Below, piece by piece: positions 45,393 to 57,617 of a stretch of DNA of 64,000 bases. This stretch comes from Haberlea rhodopensis. Lineage: Eukaryota; Streptophyta; Magnoliopsida; Lamiales; Gesneriaceae. Within the stretch, counting starts at the first letter, position 1; each line of letters starts with the position of its first letter. The notes under the pieces are model-generated. The model saw only the letters and a list, made by a program, of their open reading frames with translations, did no database searches and was not told the DNA's origin. The stretch is from NCBI GenBank assembly GCA_907163345.1, contig CAJQUN010000138.1, positions 372,001 through 436,000 of the forward strand. The letters run 5' to 3'. Made by a program: the position numbers and the translations under genes.

Positions 45393-46590
45393 TGATAGGG
45401 TTGAATATTACGCGTTTTTAGGCTATGATATGTATATGTTTTGGTGTTGATTCTTGGATTATTTTACGGTTTATGGTATATATTTCTATATTTCAGGAAT
45501 CAATGTTGAAATGCATAAAAGTAGAAGAAATGAACCAAAATGATGAAAGAATGAATAAAGTTGAAGAAAAGAGGAAAAAACCAGAATCCAAGACACATGT
45601 TGCTCCTTTCTCCTCAAATTACTATATGTTCGAGCCATGTTTTGGAAATGTGGTCCATATAACAGTTGTAGAACTTTCTCTTATCTTTGCGTGGACAGCT
45701 GATTCATCAAATTTGGAGTTCATATGAGAACGTTATGGCCAAAATACGAAACTCGCCAGAAGCTGAAAAAAAGGCGAAGAAACATCATTGAATTAATTCA
45801 ACAGGCGTAATTACGCCTACTTTGAGGCATAACTACGCCTAGCCCACGGCTTTTGAAAATTTAAGTGGCGTAATTACGCTACTTTGGAGGCGTAATTACG
45901 CCTATCACGCGGGAAGCCAGATTTGTTGACACATCGACAGGCGTAACTACGCCACTTCGGAGGCGTCATTACGCCTGATGAATTTTTGGACTGCTTTCCT
46001 TATTTGATGCACGGGATTTTTAAAAGGCAGGAACGAGACCTACTCAAGAGGATATACAGATTTTAACCTAGGAACCCAATCACCATAGTCTCCATCATTC
46101 TTCCACACCATACACACGTCCAACCTTTCTTCACCTTCATCCACCATCACCACAGCCCCCTTTTCCTTCACAAACCACACGTAAAAACCTCCACCATAAC
46201 CTCCATCTTTCTTCCATATATCACCATCACCAACCTTCATCAACCCTTCATCCTAGGATTTGGGAACAACCCAACAAGGCGATAAAAAGAGACGATCGAG
46301 AAGGAAGCAAGAGAAGGAGCGAAGATCTACAACCGGAGTCGACGCTGGGAGTTTTTCTTTGTCTTTAAATTCTTAGTTTTGTTTTGTTTTGATTTATTAT
46401 GAGGAACTAATTTTATTTATCGAGGCTAGGCGAACCTTTGTTATGAACCTTCTATTTGATGATTTAATGATTGAATTCTTATAATTCTTTGCGTATGTTT
46501 TATGTTCTTCATGCTTTTGGAGGTTTGATCACCTTTGAATGATGTTAGTATCGTAATTGAGATCGAGAGATGATTTTATGATACTGAATT
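45393..46590 (+). repeat. LTR F (5' part), Athila-like
   Basis: It starts TGATAGGGTTG exactly at the break in the family-B LTR (left flank TGTAT). The downstream text (TTTATTATGAGGAACTAATTTTAT and GAGGCTAGGCGAAC types of block) resembles Athila-group LTRs. It carries a cluster of 14-16 bp palindromes. It is cut at 46590 by A3. The 100-codon open frame near 45425 is LTR sequence with no recognised domain. Confidence 0.6.
45803..45976. repeat. Cluster of AGGCGTAATTACGCCT-type palindromes
   Basis: A perfect 16-bp palindrome occurs at 45803-45818 and 45888-45903. Near-perfect versions (GGCATAACTACGCC, GGCGTAATTACGCT, GGCGTAACTACGCC, GGCGTCATTACGCC) lie at about 45825, 45867, 45950 and 45962. Six units occur in about 175 bases. 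Confidence 0.9.
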
Positions 46591-49066
46591 TGTAAGGACC
46601 CCAAGCCCTTAACCCTTGATTAGTGTATTAACCACTATGTGTGGTACATGCTTCTATACAAATCAATCGGGAAACTCAGATGATGCTTACAAAATTCCTT
46701 TAATATTCAACGTTATAAGATCATCTCTACTAACATATAGACTCATAGAGTTGCCCAATACCATCCCCATTTTGCCACTTTTCACATTGTGGACTTTTAT
46801 AAAAATTTGGGCAGAGTCTCCCCATAAATAGAGCTATCCCGAAATAAAAGCACAACACAATATATAGTTCCCGGCCAGGGAAAACACATACTCAACAGAA
46901 CACAGCAACGCTAAGTAAATTCCCAGCCAGGGAAGACACCACACATAAGACAACATGGATGGGTTTCAACACCCACACAATACACCCATGACTCTCATAT
47001 CATTAGCAATTCTACTCTTAATTGCATGCAACATAGAATGAAAGAGAGAAAGGCTCATGCCTTTATATACAATCCATATACAAGTATAATCGTGCTCACA
47101 GGCGAGCATCATGAATATGTATATAATCATCAGGTGTATATATGTACTCTATACGATACCGTGCTCCACCAAGCCCTGGTACCACGATCCCGTGAGTGCA
47201 TCCAATCAACAGCTCGAGCCCAGCTCCATAGCCATCGATGCACCTGTACACCTGCCCCAACAGAGACAGCCCCCCAACGGGGTGAGCATACCAATACACA
47301 AATCCCATAATCATAATAATGAAATTCATAATTTACAACAAAAGTAAATACTAATGAATTTTGAATGATACTCCCTGGATGGCAACATCATCATCCGGGA
47401 TTCCGTGTACTGTCCCTGTTCTCACAATCATCAAACTCATCAAATCTCATAAATCAGTAAATCAACACATTGATTTAACTCATAGCATGCCTGATTCTCA
47501 AGTATCAAAAATCAATGATTTCCAAGTTCATTATACATACAAATATAGATATCTCAATATCTAGTAATGATTTCTCAATTTCGCTATCAATCACGGATAG
47601 CTCAAATGCCTAGACATCTCACATGTCTTATAATGAGTACATGATCCCACGATCATTCTCAGGCATCTCAAATGCCGTACGATAGTCATATAGACTCAGT
47701 ACCCCATATATATCAACATATATATGCATATAGCCATACCCACAACCATCTAATGCAATTACAACACATTATGCATTTCACAATTTCTATCACATAAAGT
47801 AATGCTCGTACGTCGCACGTACCTCAAATTTCCGAAGTCCGAGCCAAACCTTGCTCGAGTTCCATGCTCCGAGGAACGATGTGCTAACACGATAAATTAA
47901 TTCACAATTAATTACGAACATGCAACTCATGCTCAAGCACACCCATAACCCTCAAAAATATTGTCAACACAAGACAATAAACCAATATCGAAAATTGCTC
48001 ATGAATTCCCCACAATTTTCGAACCTTCACAACACGAATCGAACCCAATTAAATACCATAATTCATCTAAAATATGAATTAAGCTATCCAAGCAAGAATC
48101 AACACCCCTTGCCAAAAACCCCCAATTTTCGAACTCAATACCCTAAAATTCGAACCCAAACAAGCCCTTAAATTCGAACCCTTATAATTCTTCAAATTCG
48201 AACACAATCAAGCATCATAATGCATCTACAACATGAATTAATCAATTGCTAACAAGAATCATCACTCCTTATCAAAAAATCCCCAAATTCGAACATAAAC
48301 CCCACAAAAATCGAACTGAAATTCGAACCAAATGCAACCAATATTTCGAACCACAAAAATCTGAAATCATCGACTCAATAACAGGTCACAAACGCCCCAA
48401 AAACACAGGAAGAAAAGCCCCAAAAATCGTACCAAAATCGGGCCACAAAATCGGACAGAAACCAGTGACGAACCCTAGCGTTTTCTGCAGAAATCCGAGC
48501 TCGATTCTCGACGAAACTTCGAATTGTTGGTATGTATAGAAGCGCCTGGAAGAGACGATTCCAACGGCGGGTGGCACGCGCCGAACGGCGGCCGGACGGC
48601 GGCGGGCGGTGGCCTTTTCTGCGCGGTGGTCAAAGGGGATCGGGAATGGGTGTTGGCGCGGGGAGAGAGAAAGCGACCGGAATGGTGGGGAAAATGGTTC
48701 CAATAATTAAAATCTCGGGTTCAACTGGTATTTATAGCAAAAATACCCCAAAATACTAATAGCCCCACAAATACATCATGATTCATTAAAAATCATCTGT
48801 TTCCAAAAATTCTCTCTCTAACTCAAAAACCCCCTACCGGTGTCCACACCAAGCACCCGAGATTCCGAGTCACACTAAAAACCCAACTCACAGGTTTTCA
48901 CCGAAATGAGAATACGATCTCAACCTCGGGATCCAACGATCCCAACTACTCAAATAGACGAGCCCAGAAGGCCCAACACCTCGATTAAACTCCAAATCGC
49001 CACGTAAAACAACTTTACGGGTTATTAACACTCCGGGATTAAGATCCATAATTTCTGGTCATCACA
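46591..49066 (-). repeat. A3 3' LTR (2476 bp)
   Basis: It is bounded by TGTGATGACC and CCTTACA in minus-strand reading. It carries the GTACGT/ACGTAC hairpin (47808-47822), an AATTAATT/AATTAATT stem (47895-47913) where A1 and A2 have AAATAATT/AATTATTT, and an ATTGTC/GACAAT stem near 47965. It contains undisturbed the site (47448-47452, CATAA) into which A2 inserted in the other LTR. Confidence 0.93.
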
Positions 49067-49082
49067 ATATCCCCCACTAAAA
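49067..49082 (-). other. A3 polypurine tract
   Basis: TTTTAGTGGGGGATAT in minus-strand reading, directly before the 3' LTR; same as A1 and A2. Confidence 0.85.
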
Positions 49083-51619
49083 GAATTTCGTCCTCGAAAT
49101 TAGCACCGGTGTATCACATAACACCCAGGCTACACAACAACATGAAGCCATAACCTCGATTCCTGACCATATCAGAATCGTCTTAAAAACCTCGAGAATA
49201 CTTATCTCACATCAAACTCTGAAACAGAGCGACATACCAAAACCAACACCAACTCATCACCCAAGAGGCAAAACGTACCTCGATGCGGTTTATTCCAAAA
49301 GTCAGTCCATCGTGACTGCAAAACAACCAATACTTACGACCGTAGATCGGACAGTCATCCTTCGTTCTAATACCACTAGTAAGAACGCATCATGAATGAC
49401 ACCTCAACCGTGAGAACGTTGACCTCGTGTCAATCTCTGGAGTGGAATAGACTTCCAAATCCAACATAACGTCAAAGAGCGTCAGCACAACTCAACGCTA
49501 ATAATCCAAAAGCAGTTAGTCAACTGAAACTGCAAGGATTCGAATCGCTCCCGATTCTATCGTAGATATCATTCAAAGACATCTCTATCATGACTCATGA
49601 TGTCTAACACACATCATCACGAGGCAAAAACTCTAGTATACCACGATGTACACATACCAAGCCTGGTCTCCACTTTCAAACCTCCTCCATCAAATGAGCA
49701 GTCGCATCATTGCAACTCAATTTGGCAACTCACGGCTACAGATTCACACAAAAGACATCTCACAAGATGTCCACCTCCGGATATTCCAAGGATCACATCC
49801 ATCATAAATGAACCATCGAGACTCCACAGAGTTCACATCCCGGAAGGACATGCAATAAACACATTGCATCCTCAACGCTTGTGTCGACAGCGACACCCAA
49901 CAAATCCGAATTCCTGCCATTCCCTGGCAATCCTAGGATTTAACAATCCAAACTTGGGAAGGCTATCGTGTAACTCGAAGGAAACACCAACAAGGAAACA
50001 CCTCAACCCACACAAGATAATCCCTCCTCAAAGGGAGTCAACTAACTTCACGATTGTTTCTCATTATTATCGTGCCATGGAGATTCCCAATCTCAGGGTG
50101 TTCCATATCTCTCATCAGAGGTTTAACCATCCAAAAGTAGCATAACTCTATGCTTGACAAAAAGGAAGTCAAAAACTAGCATCCGTATACTCACCGGTAT
50201 ACCTGCCTAAGCACTGACATCACATGCACACTTAATGCACTTGGCTCGGGTATCTACAACATACCCCTAAGCCCCCAAACACAACTGTCAATACTGAGTC
50301 ATTCCATTGCAGTGGAGAAGGATAATCGACGATCAACAACACGGCGTGATTCCCAAAATCAACACCACACGCACCAACTTACCGAATCCTTCAAAGATTC
50401 CCAAATAGGTCTAATACTACCTCCTTCCCCACAAGGGAAGTGCCATCGAACTCGAGATCCACAAGTCTCGAACCACCGTTCGGAAAAACTGGATACAATA
50501 ACACCCATTGCATCCCAATTGCACAGATTCCCCAGATCGAGTCAACAACGACTTGATGACTCTCTTGTTGGTACTCCAACATCATGAGCTGTTCCAGACA
50601 AGTCACCAAGATTAAACATAAACGCATACACGTTTCAGTGAGGCATGCACAACCTCAACCTCAAATGACGTGGTGACTACTAAAGTCCACCACCATCCAC
50701 ATCGTATCACCCTTACGATTTGCCAAACTTGGTTCCAACGAGCGGTATCACGGCCCCAACAAGCACACTATATCATCACTACGATATCTGGCTAGCAAAG
50801 TGCTGCCTCCATAGGTTCATATCAAGTCCACCGACAAACCATATGTTCCATCTCGGTATGCCACACCGTACAAACCGTTAGAGTAATGGGTCATCGCCCA
50901 ACATATCTCTAAAATACCAAGCACTATGGACAACCCGGTGTCCTTGCTCACTTATGATACAATCATAATCCGTTAAGACTTATCTCACACCCTCAGGGTC
51001 AACCACGTCTACCCTACGTCACAACACAAGCGAGTAGTTTCCTCAATGACTACTCTTACCACCAAATACTTGGCCCTAGCCAAACCAACGAGCATACCCA
51101 AGGGTATCATTGCTCGACAAAAGGTCTCGTCAACTAGTGACCCAGACTCTACCATGTGCTCACCATCGGCACTCAAACCATACGACTAAACACATAACAT
51201 AAATGTATTAATCATCATCGACATAGAACATCGACTATGTTATCGTCATCCCGTGACGGCATATGTCAACACATGACAACTAATTAACATCGTCAAACAT
51301 ATGACGTTACCTGTCAATACACGACATCTATAATCTCATCATCAAACACATGGCATATATATAGCAACACATAGTATCCACAATAATACTAACACAAGTA
51401 ATATGCCATACCTCATCGCTATCAAGATAGCGGAATACCTGTATCCGTCGCTCGATAATAGTACGTAGTCAGCACCAATCGCTCGAAGGCGGCAAAATCC
51501 TGTGCTGAGTACATAGCGGCACAATCCATCGCTATAGAATCGACGGCATGATACCTCGTCATATAATAAGTGGTGTGAAACCTCGCTATACACCTGAGCA
51601 TGAAAAATCGTCCACATAA

Positions 51620-52099
51620 TAGCGGAAAGAGGCATCGCTATCAATACACATGGCGGCAAGAACCATCGCCAGTCAATATAGCGGCATGAACCATCGCTAT
51701 CAATATACATGGCGGCAAGAATCATCGCCAGTCAATATAGCGGCATGAACCATCGCTATCAATATCCATGGCGGCAAGAATCATCGCCAGTCAATATAGC
51801 GGCATGAACCATCGCTATCAATATCCATGGCGGCAAGAATCATCGCCAGTCAATATAGCGGCATGAACCATCGCTATCAATATCCATGGCGGCAAGAATC
51901 ATCGCCAGTCAATATAGCGGCATGAACCATCGCTATCAATATCCATGGCGGCAAGAATCATCGCCAGTCAATATAGCGGCATGAACCATCGCTATCAATA
52001 TCCATGGCGGCAAGAATCATCGCCAGTCAATATAGCGGCATGAACCATCGCTATCAATATCCATGGCGGCAAGAATCATCGCCAGTCAATATAGCTGAT
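51620..52099 (-). repeat. A3 tandem array, 59-bp unit, eight periods
   Basis: The first unit starts at 51620 and the last partial one at 52092, exactly 8 x 59 bases apart. Stems are TAGCG/CGCTA and TGGCG/CGCCA as in A1 and A2, but loops differ between families. Units from about 51750 on are almost identical to each other, pointing to recent array growth. Confidence 0.92.
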
Positions 52100-53019
52100 C
52101 CCTAGTCATTGTCACGGTAGTGTATTTTAATGCCCCTCGCTCAAGTAAAAACATGCGGTACTCCCACCCCTCGCTTCACATATAGGCGGCATAGAATAAC
52201 CTCGCTTAAATGGACATGCGGTACTCCCACCCCTCGCCTCACATTTTAGCGGCAAATATTCTTTCCTCGCCTCATATGCTAACCACGCTTCAATGTGACA
52301 TGCGGCGCTCCCACCACTCGCTTCACATTTTAGCGGCACAAAATAATAAATAGCGGCAAGCATTTAAAATCATCACTCATCCATAACAATGACTCATGGG
52401 ATATTCACCAAGTATTCCATTTACACCTGCAATCACAAAGCATATGCCATATCCAATATACATCAACATGAGTGTATTTTAATGCACCTCGCACAAATGT
52501 GACATGCAGCGCTCCCACCCCTCGCTTCAACAAATGGCGGCAAAGCATTAAAATCATCACTACATGTACACATGCAACAACAATGCATAAATCCATGATG
52601 TATATAAAATGCAGGTTACCGTTCCGTGTCTTTCAACCATGGCCTTAGCCTTTCGCATCATAGTGTTCCTACAGGAACAATCACAACCCATGAGCATACA
52701 ATAATCCATATTCCCACAATATGATTATAATGAGTAAATGCATAAATCATGAGTACAAAGTACTTCCCATATTCCGATGCATTTCAAAATGCTCCATTTG
52801 GTTGCCCCTGTGTCACAACTCACAATCATAATCAACAGGTTATATTATGATTCCATAGATGTCATGACATATAATCGTTTCACTATGACCGCATATCACA
52901 AATGCACATAAGCAAAACAGTTGTGTCACACAACACTAGCTACTATCATGCATAAATATGTGCTACTCATTCCTATCAGCATGTTCCATGCCCTCAACAG
53001 CCCCAAAGAGCTAACCACT

Positions 53020-53031
53020 GCTCTGATACCA
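53020..53031 (-). other. A3 primer-binding site
   Basis: TGGTATCAGAGC on the minus strand, four bases after the 5' LTR end. Confidence 0.9.
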
Positions 53032-53035
53032 CTAA

Positions 53036-53897
53036 TGTAAGGACCCCAAGCCCTTAACCCTTGATTAGTGTATTAACCACTATGTGTGGTACATGCTTCT
53101 ATACAAATCAATCGGGAAACTCAGATGATGCTTACAAAATTCCTTTAATATTCAACGTTATAAGATCATCTCTACTAACATATAGACTCATAGAGTTGCC
53201 CAATACCATCCCCATTTTGCCACTTTTCACATTGTGGACTTTTATAAAAATTTGGGCAGAGTCTCCCCATAAATAGAGCTATCCCGAAATAAAAGCACAA
53301 CACAATATATAGTTCCCGGCCAGGGAAAACACATACTCAACAGAACACAGCAACGCTAAGTAAATTCCCAGCCAGGGAAGACACCACACATAAGACAACA
53401 TGGATGGGTTTCAACACCCACACAATACACCCATGACTCTCATATCATTAGCAATTCTACTCTTAATTGCATGCAACATAGAATGAAAGAGAGAAAGGCT
53501 CATGCCTTTATATACAATCCATATACAAGTATAATCGTGCTCACAGGCGAGCATCATGAATATGTATATAATCATCAGGTGTATATATGTACTCTATACG
53601 ATACCGTGCTCCACCAAGCCCTGGTACCACGATCCCGTGAGTGCATCCAATCAACAGCTCGAGCCCAGCTCCATAGCCATCGATGCACCTGTACACCTGC
53701 CCCAACAGAGACAGCCCCCCAACGGGGTGAGCATACCAATACACAAATCCCATAATCATAATAATGAAATTCATAATTTACAACAAAAGTAAATACTAAT
53801 GAATTTTGAATGATACTCCCTGGATGGCAACATCATCATCCGGGATTCCGTGTACTGTCCCTGTTCTCACAATCATCAAACTCATCAAATCTCATAT
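53036..53897 (-). repeat. A3 5' LTR, first visible part
   Basis: Identical by eye to 46591-47452 apart from the last base. Interrupted at 53897 by A2; its continuation is 63412-64000. Confidence 0.94.
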
Positions 53898-56463
53898 TGT
53901 GATGACCAGGGATTATAGGTGTTAATCCCGGAGTATTAATAATCCCTAAAGTGGTTTTACGTGACGATTTGGAGTTTAATCGAGGTATTGGGCCTTCTGG
54001 GCTCGTATATTTGGGCAGTTGGGATCGTTGGATCCAGAGGTTGAGATTGTATTCACATTACGGTGTAAAACCTAAGAGTTGGGTTTTTGATGTGTCTCGG
54101 AATCTCGGGTGCTATGTGAGCACCGGTAGAGGATTTTGGAGTTAGAGAGAGAGTTTTTGAAAACAGATGATTTTTAAGGAATCATGATGTATTTGTGGGG
54201 CTATTATTTTTTCGGGGTATTTTTGCTATAAATACAAGTTGAACCCGAGATTTTAGTATTAATTTCATTTTCAGCCCCAATTCCTTCCCTCTCTCCCGCG
54301 TGCGATTTTCCCGCTGCTACAGCGCTGCCGCGCGCAAAAGCGCTCCGCCCGCCGCCGTCCGGCCGCCGTTCGGGGCGTGCGACCTACCGCCGTCTTCGTC
54401 TCGACGAGGCGCTTCTTTCCCCTCCATCAATTCGAGGTTTCGTCGCGTGTGGAAGTCGGATTTTGCTGGTAAGCGTCGATCCCCAATTTCTAGGGTTCTT
54501 CGATTTTCGTTTGTTTTTGCTTCCGATTTCGTTGGGTAATCTCCCTAACCCCTTGTTCGTCTTTTTCATGTATTTCCATGCCTTTATTGTTTCGATTTTC
54601 CCCAATTTCGTAGGGATTAAATTTCGAATTATTGGGGGTTTTTGGCAAAGGTGATGATTCTTGCCATTGATGGTTTAATTCACATCTTAGGTGTATTATG
54701 ATGCTTAAGTGGGATCGAATTAAGATGTTATGGTTCGAATTTGAAGAATTGTTAGGGTTCGAATTTAAAGGCTTGTTTGGGTTTCGAATTTTAGGGATTT
54801 GGATTTCAAATTTGGGGGTTTGGCATGTGGGATGATTATTCATGCTATGGATTGATTAATTGACATTTTAGATGAATTATGGTATTTTATTGGGTTCGAA
54901 ATTGTGAGATTAAGGTTCGATTTTTGTAGGGCATTCTTGAACAAATTTCGATTGTCTCATTTATTTCCTTCCCTGCATGTACCCTACCCCGGGTCTTTTA
55001 AGAGGATAATTGTCGTGTATTGACAATGTTGTGAGGGATATGGGTGTGCTTGAGCATAGGTTACATGTTCGTAAATAATTGTGAATTATTTATCGTGTTA
55101 GCACATCATTCCTCGGGGCATGGAACTCGAGCAAGGCTTGGCTCGGACTTCGGAGATTTAAGGTACGTGCGACGTACGAGCATTACTATATATATGTGAA
55201 ATGCATAAGGTATTTTTGATTGCATTGAATGTTTTGCGTATGGTTATACATATATGTTGATATAGCCAAGGAATGACCCAAATCTTGATATCGCCGCTTG
55301 TAGCGTGCGTGACACTAGAGTAGGATGACTCTTACATGATATATGGGGTACTGGGTTTATATGACTATATTATGAGACATTTGAGATGTCTAGGTTTGTA
55401 GAATCATGCATTCTTCGTGAGACATTTGAGATGTCTAGGTTCATAGACTCATGTTTTCATTATAAGACATAAGAGATGTCTAAGTATAATGGAAAGCAAG
55501 GTTATGAAATCAATATTTGATATTGATATATCTATTTTTGCATGTATATGAACTTGGAATCATTCATTCTTGATATTTGAGAATCAGGCATGCGATGTGT
55601 AAATCAATGTGTTGATTTACTGATTTATGAGATTTGATGAGTTTGATGTTGTGAGAACAGGGACAGTACACGGAATCCCGGATGAGGATGTTGCCATCCA
55701 GGGAGTATCATTTAAATTCATTAGCATTTACCTTTGTTGTAAATTATGAATTTCATTATTATGATTATGGGATTTTGTGTATTGGTATGCTCACCCCGTT
55801 GGGGGCTGTCTCTGTTGGGACAGGTGGACAGGTACATCGATGGCTATGGAGCTGAGCTCGAGCTGTTGATTTGAGGTACTCCCAGGATCGTGGTACCAGG
55901 GCTTGATGGAGCACGGTATCGTATAGAGTACCTATATATACACCTGAGGATTTATACATATTCATATTCATGATGCTCGCATGTGAGCACGATTATACTT
56001 GTATATGGATTGTATATAAAGGCATGAGCCTTTCTCTCTTTCATTTAAGGTTGCATGCAATTAGGTTGAATTGCTAGAATGATATGAGAGTCATTGGTGT
56101 ATTATGTGGGTGTTGGAACCCACTTTTGTTGACATATGTGTGGTGTCTTCCCTGGCTGGGAATCTACTTGTATTACTGCTTTCTGTTGAGTATTATGTGT
56201 TCCCTGGCCGGGAATTTTGTTATGTGTTGTACTCTGTTTTGGGATAGCTCTATTTATGGGGAGACTCTGCCCAAATTTTTGTAAAAGTTTACAATGTGAA
56301 AAGTGGCACCAAGGGGTTGGTAAAGGGCAAACATATGAGTCTTTTATTGACAGGCAATGATTAAGTATCATCAGAGCTTCCCGATTGACATTTTATAGAA
56401 AGCATGTACCACACATAGTGGTTAATACACTAATCAAGGTTTTAAGGGCTTGGGGTCCTTACA
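53898..56463 (+). repeat. A2 5' LTR (2566 bp)
   Basis: It runs from TGTGATGACC to GGGTCCTTACA. In order: TATAAATA box (54227-54234), CT- and GC-rich leader (about 54270-54420), stems ATTGTC/GACAAT (55009-55027) and AAATAATT/AATTATTT (55073-55091), GTACGT/ACGTAC (55163-55177), three AGACAT/ATGTCT hairpins (55375-55391, 55420-55436, 55465-55481), an ACAGGGACAG...AGGGAGTAT box (about 55657-55708), a CTGTC/GACAG hairpin (55806-55823), TATATAAA followed by an AAAGGC/GCCTTT hairpin (56013-56034), and two TTCCC/GGGAA hairpins. Confidence 0.95.
54227..54234 (+). promoter_or_regulatory. Probable TATA box of the A2 LTR
   Basis: TATAAATA about 330 bp into the LTR, followed by a pyrimidine-rich stretch and then a GC-rich leader; the same order is kept in A1 (7017-7024, minus strand) and A2's 3' LTR (near 61176). 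The transcription start is inferred, not shown. A second TATA-like site (TATATAAA, 56013-56020) is an alternative. Confidence 0.5.
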
Positions 56464-56467
56464 TTAG

Positions 56468-56479
56468 TGGTATCAGAGC
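56468..56479 (+). other. A2 primer-binding site
   Basis: TGGTATCAGAGC four bases after the LTR end. Confidence 0.92.
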
Positions 56480-57617
56480 AGTGGTTGCTCATTGGGGCTG
56501 TTAAGGGCCTAGGAAGTTATTGATAGCACATATTTATGCATGATGGCATTAATGTTGTATGACATAACACATTGTTTATGTGCTCTTATGATATGAAAAG
56601 TGGTATTGCTAACCATTGTGGTTGCAGGAATCGTGTGGAACACGATAGGATGACATTTATGGGGATGTCTGGCACTCCGTGTGTTATGTGCCAAGGAAGC
56701 TGGTTTTAAGAAAATCAGATAAAGGGATATTTCCGAGGTAACATGTATTTTACGTTGTCTTGTTGACACATGATGAATGCAAAGTGGTGCATTGAGGTTA
56801 TGATATATGTTATTGTGCATTGTTTTTGCATATGCATGTCTTGAGTCAAAGTTATCTTAGTAAGGATTTTAATGGCTTATGCTAAAGTCCATATGAAGCG
56901 ATGAAGAGTCCCGCTTATATGGAGTAGCAACGCTAAAGTCCATTGGAAGCGATGAAGAGTTCCGCTTACATGGAGTAGCAACGCTAAAGTCCAGTGGAAG
57001 CGAGGAAGAATTCCGCTTTCCTGGAGTAGCAAGAAGCATTAAAATGTACTAATGATAAGGGCTCAGGATGAAATAAGGATTTAAAGAAGGATATCATGAC
57101 ATTTATTTGTGAAACCATACATTCTCATAATGTGTTTTTATTATGAATTGAATGTGGATGCATAGCGTATATGGCTATTGTTGTTAACCCTGATGGTTGC
57201 AGGTTACATGAAATATGGAGTATAAAAAGGAATGATGATTATACATTCCAGGAGTCCTGCTTATGACAGTGAGAATTTTTATACTTATGCTTGACCGCTA
57301 AAAATGTGGAGCGGGCGGGGATGCTCGCTTGCACATGGAGGCGGGGTATTCCATACGAAGCGAGGATGATATACCGCTTGTATGAAGAAGCTTATGCTTG
57401 TACCGCTAAAAATGTGGAGCGGGCGGGGATGCTCGCTTGCACATGGAGGCGGGGTATGCCATACGAAGCGAGGATGAGATACCGCTTGTATGAAGAAGCG
57501 AGGATGAGATGCCGCTTGTTAGGATGATGATTCATTCCTTTGTGATGACACGGATGATAGCGGTGATGTGTCCCGCTGTGTCGATTTATATTCATTTCTC
57601 TATGAGGACACGGTTTA

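Larger units (their letters stand above)
49067..53035 (-). other. A3 non-coding interior
   Basis: About 4 kb, collinear with the A1 and A2 interiors but clearly diverged. No protein domain was found. The part near the PPT keeps the hairpin chain (for example ACATCTC/GAGATGT near 49760 and GTGTCG/CGACAC near 49885). The 59-bp array lies at 51620-52099, followed by AAGCG-type and CATGCGG repeats (about 52130-52340). Confidence 0.75.

Noticed and set aside
45425..45727. A 100-codon open frame as a small host gene
   Set aside because: It lies within LTR F, has no recognisable domain and no start context or splice signals that stand out.
54470..54480. GGTAAGC after the GC-rich leader of the A2 LTR as a 5' splice site
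   Set aside because: It is absent at the matching place in A3 and A4, and no clear acceptor pairs with it.
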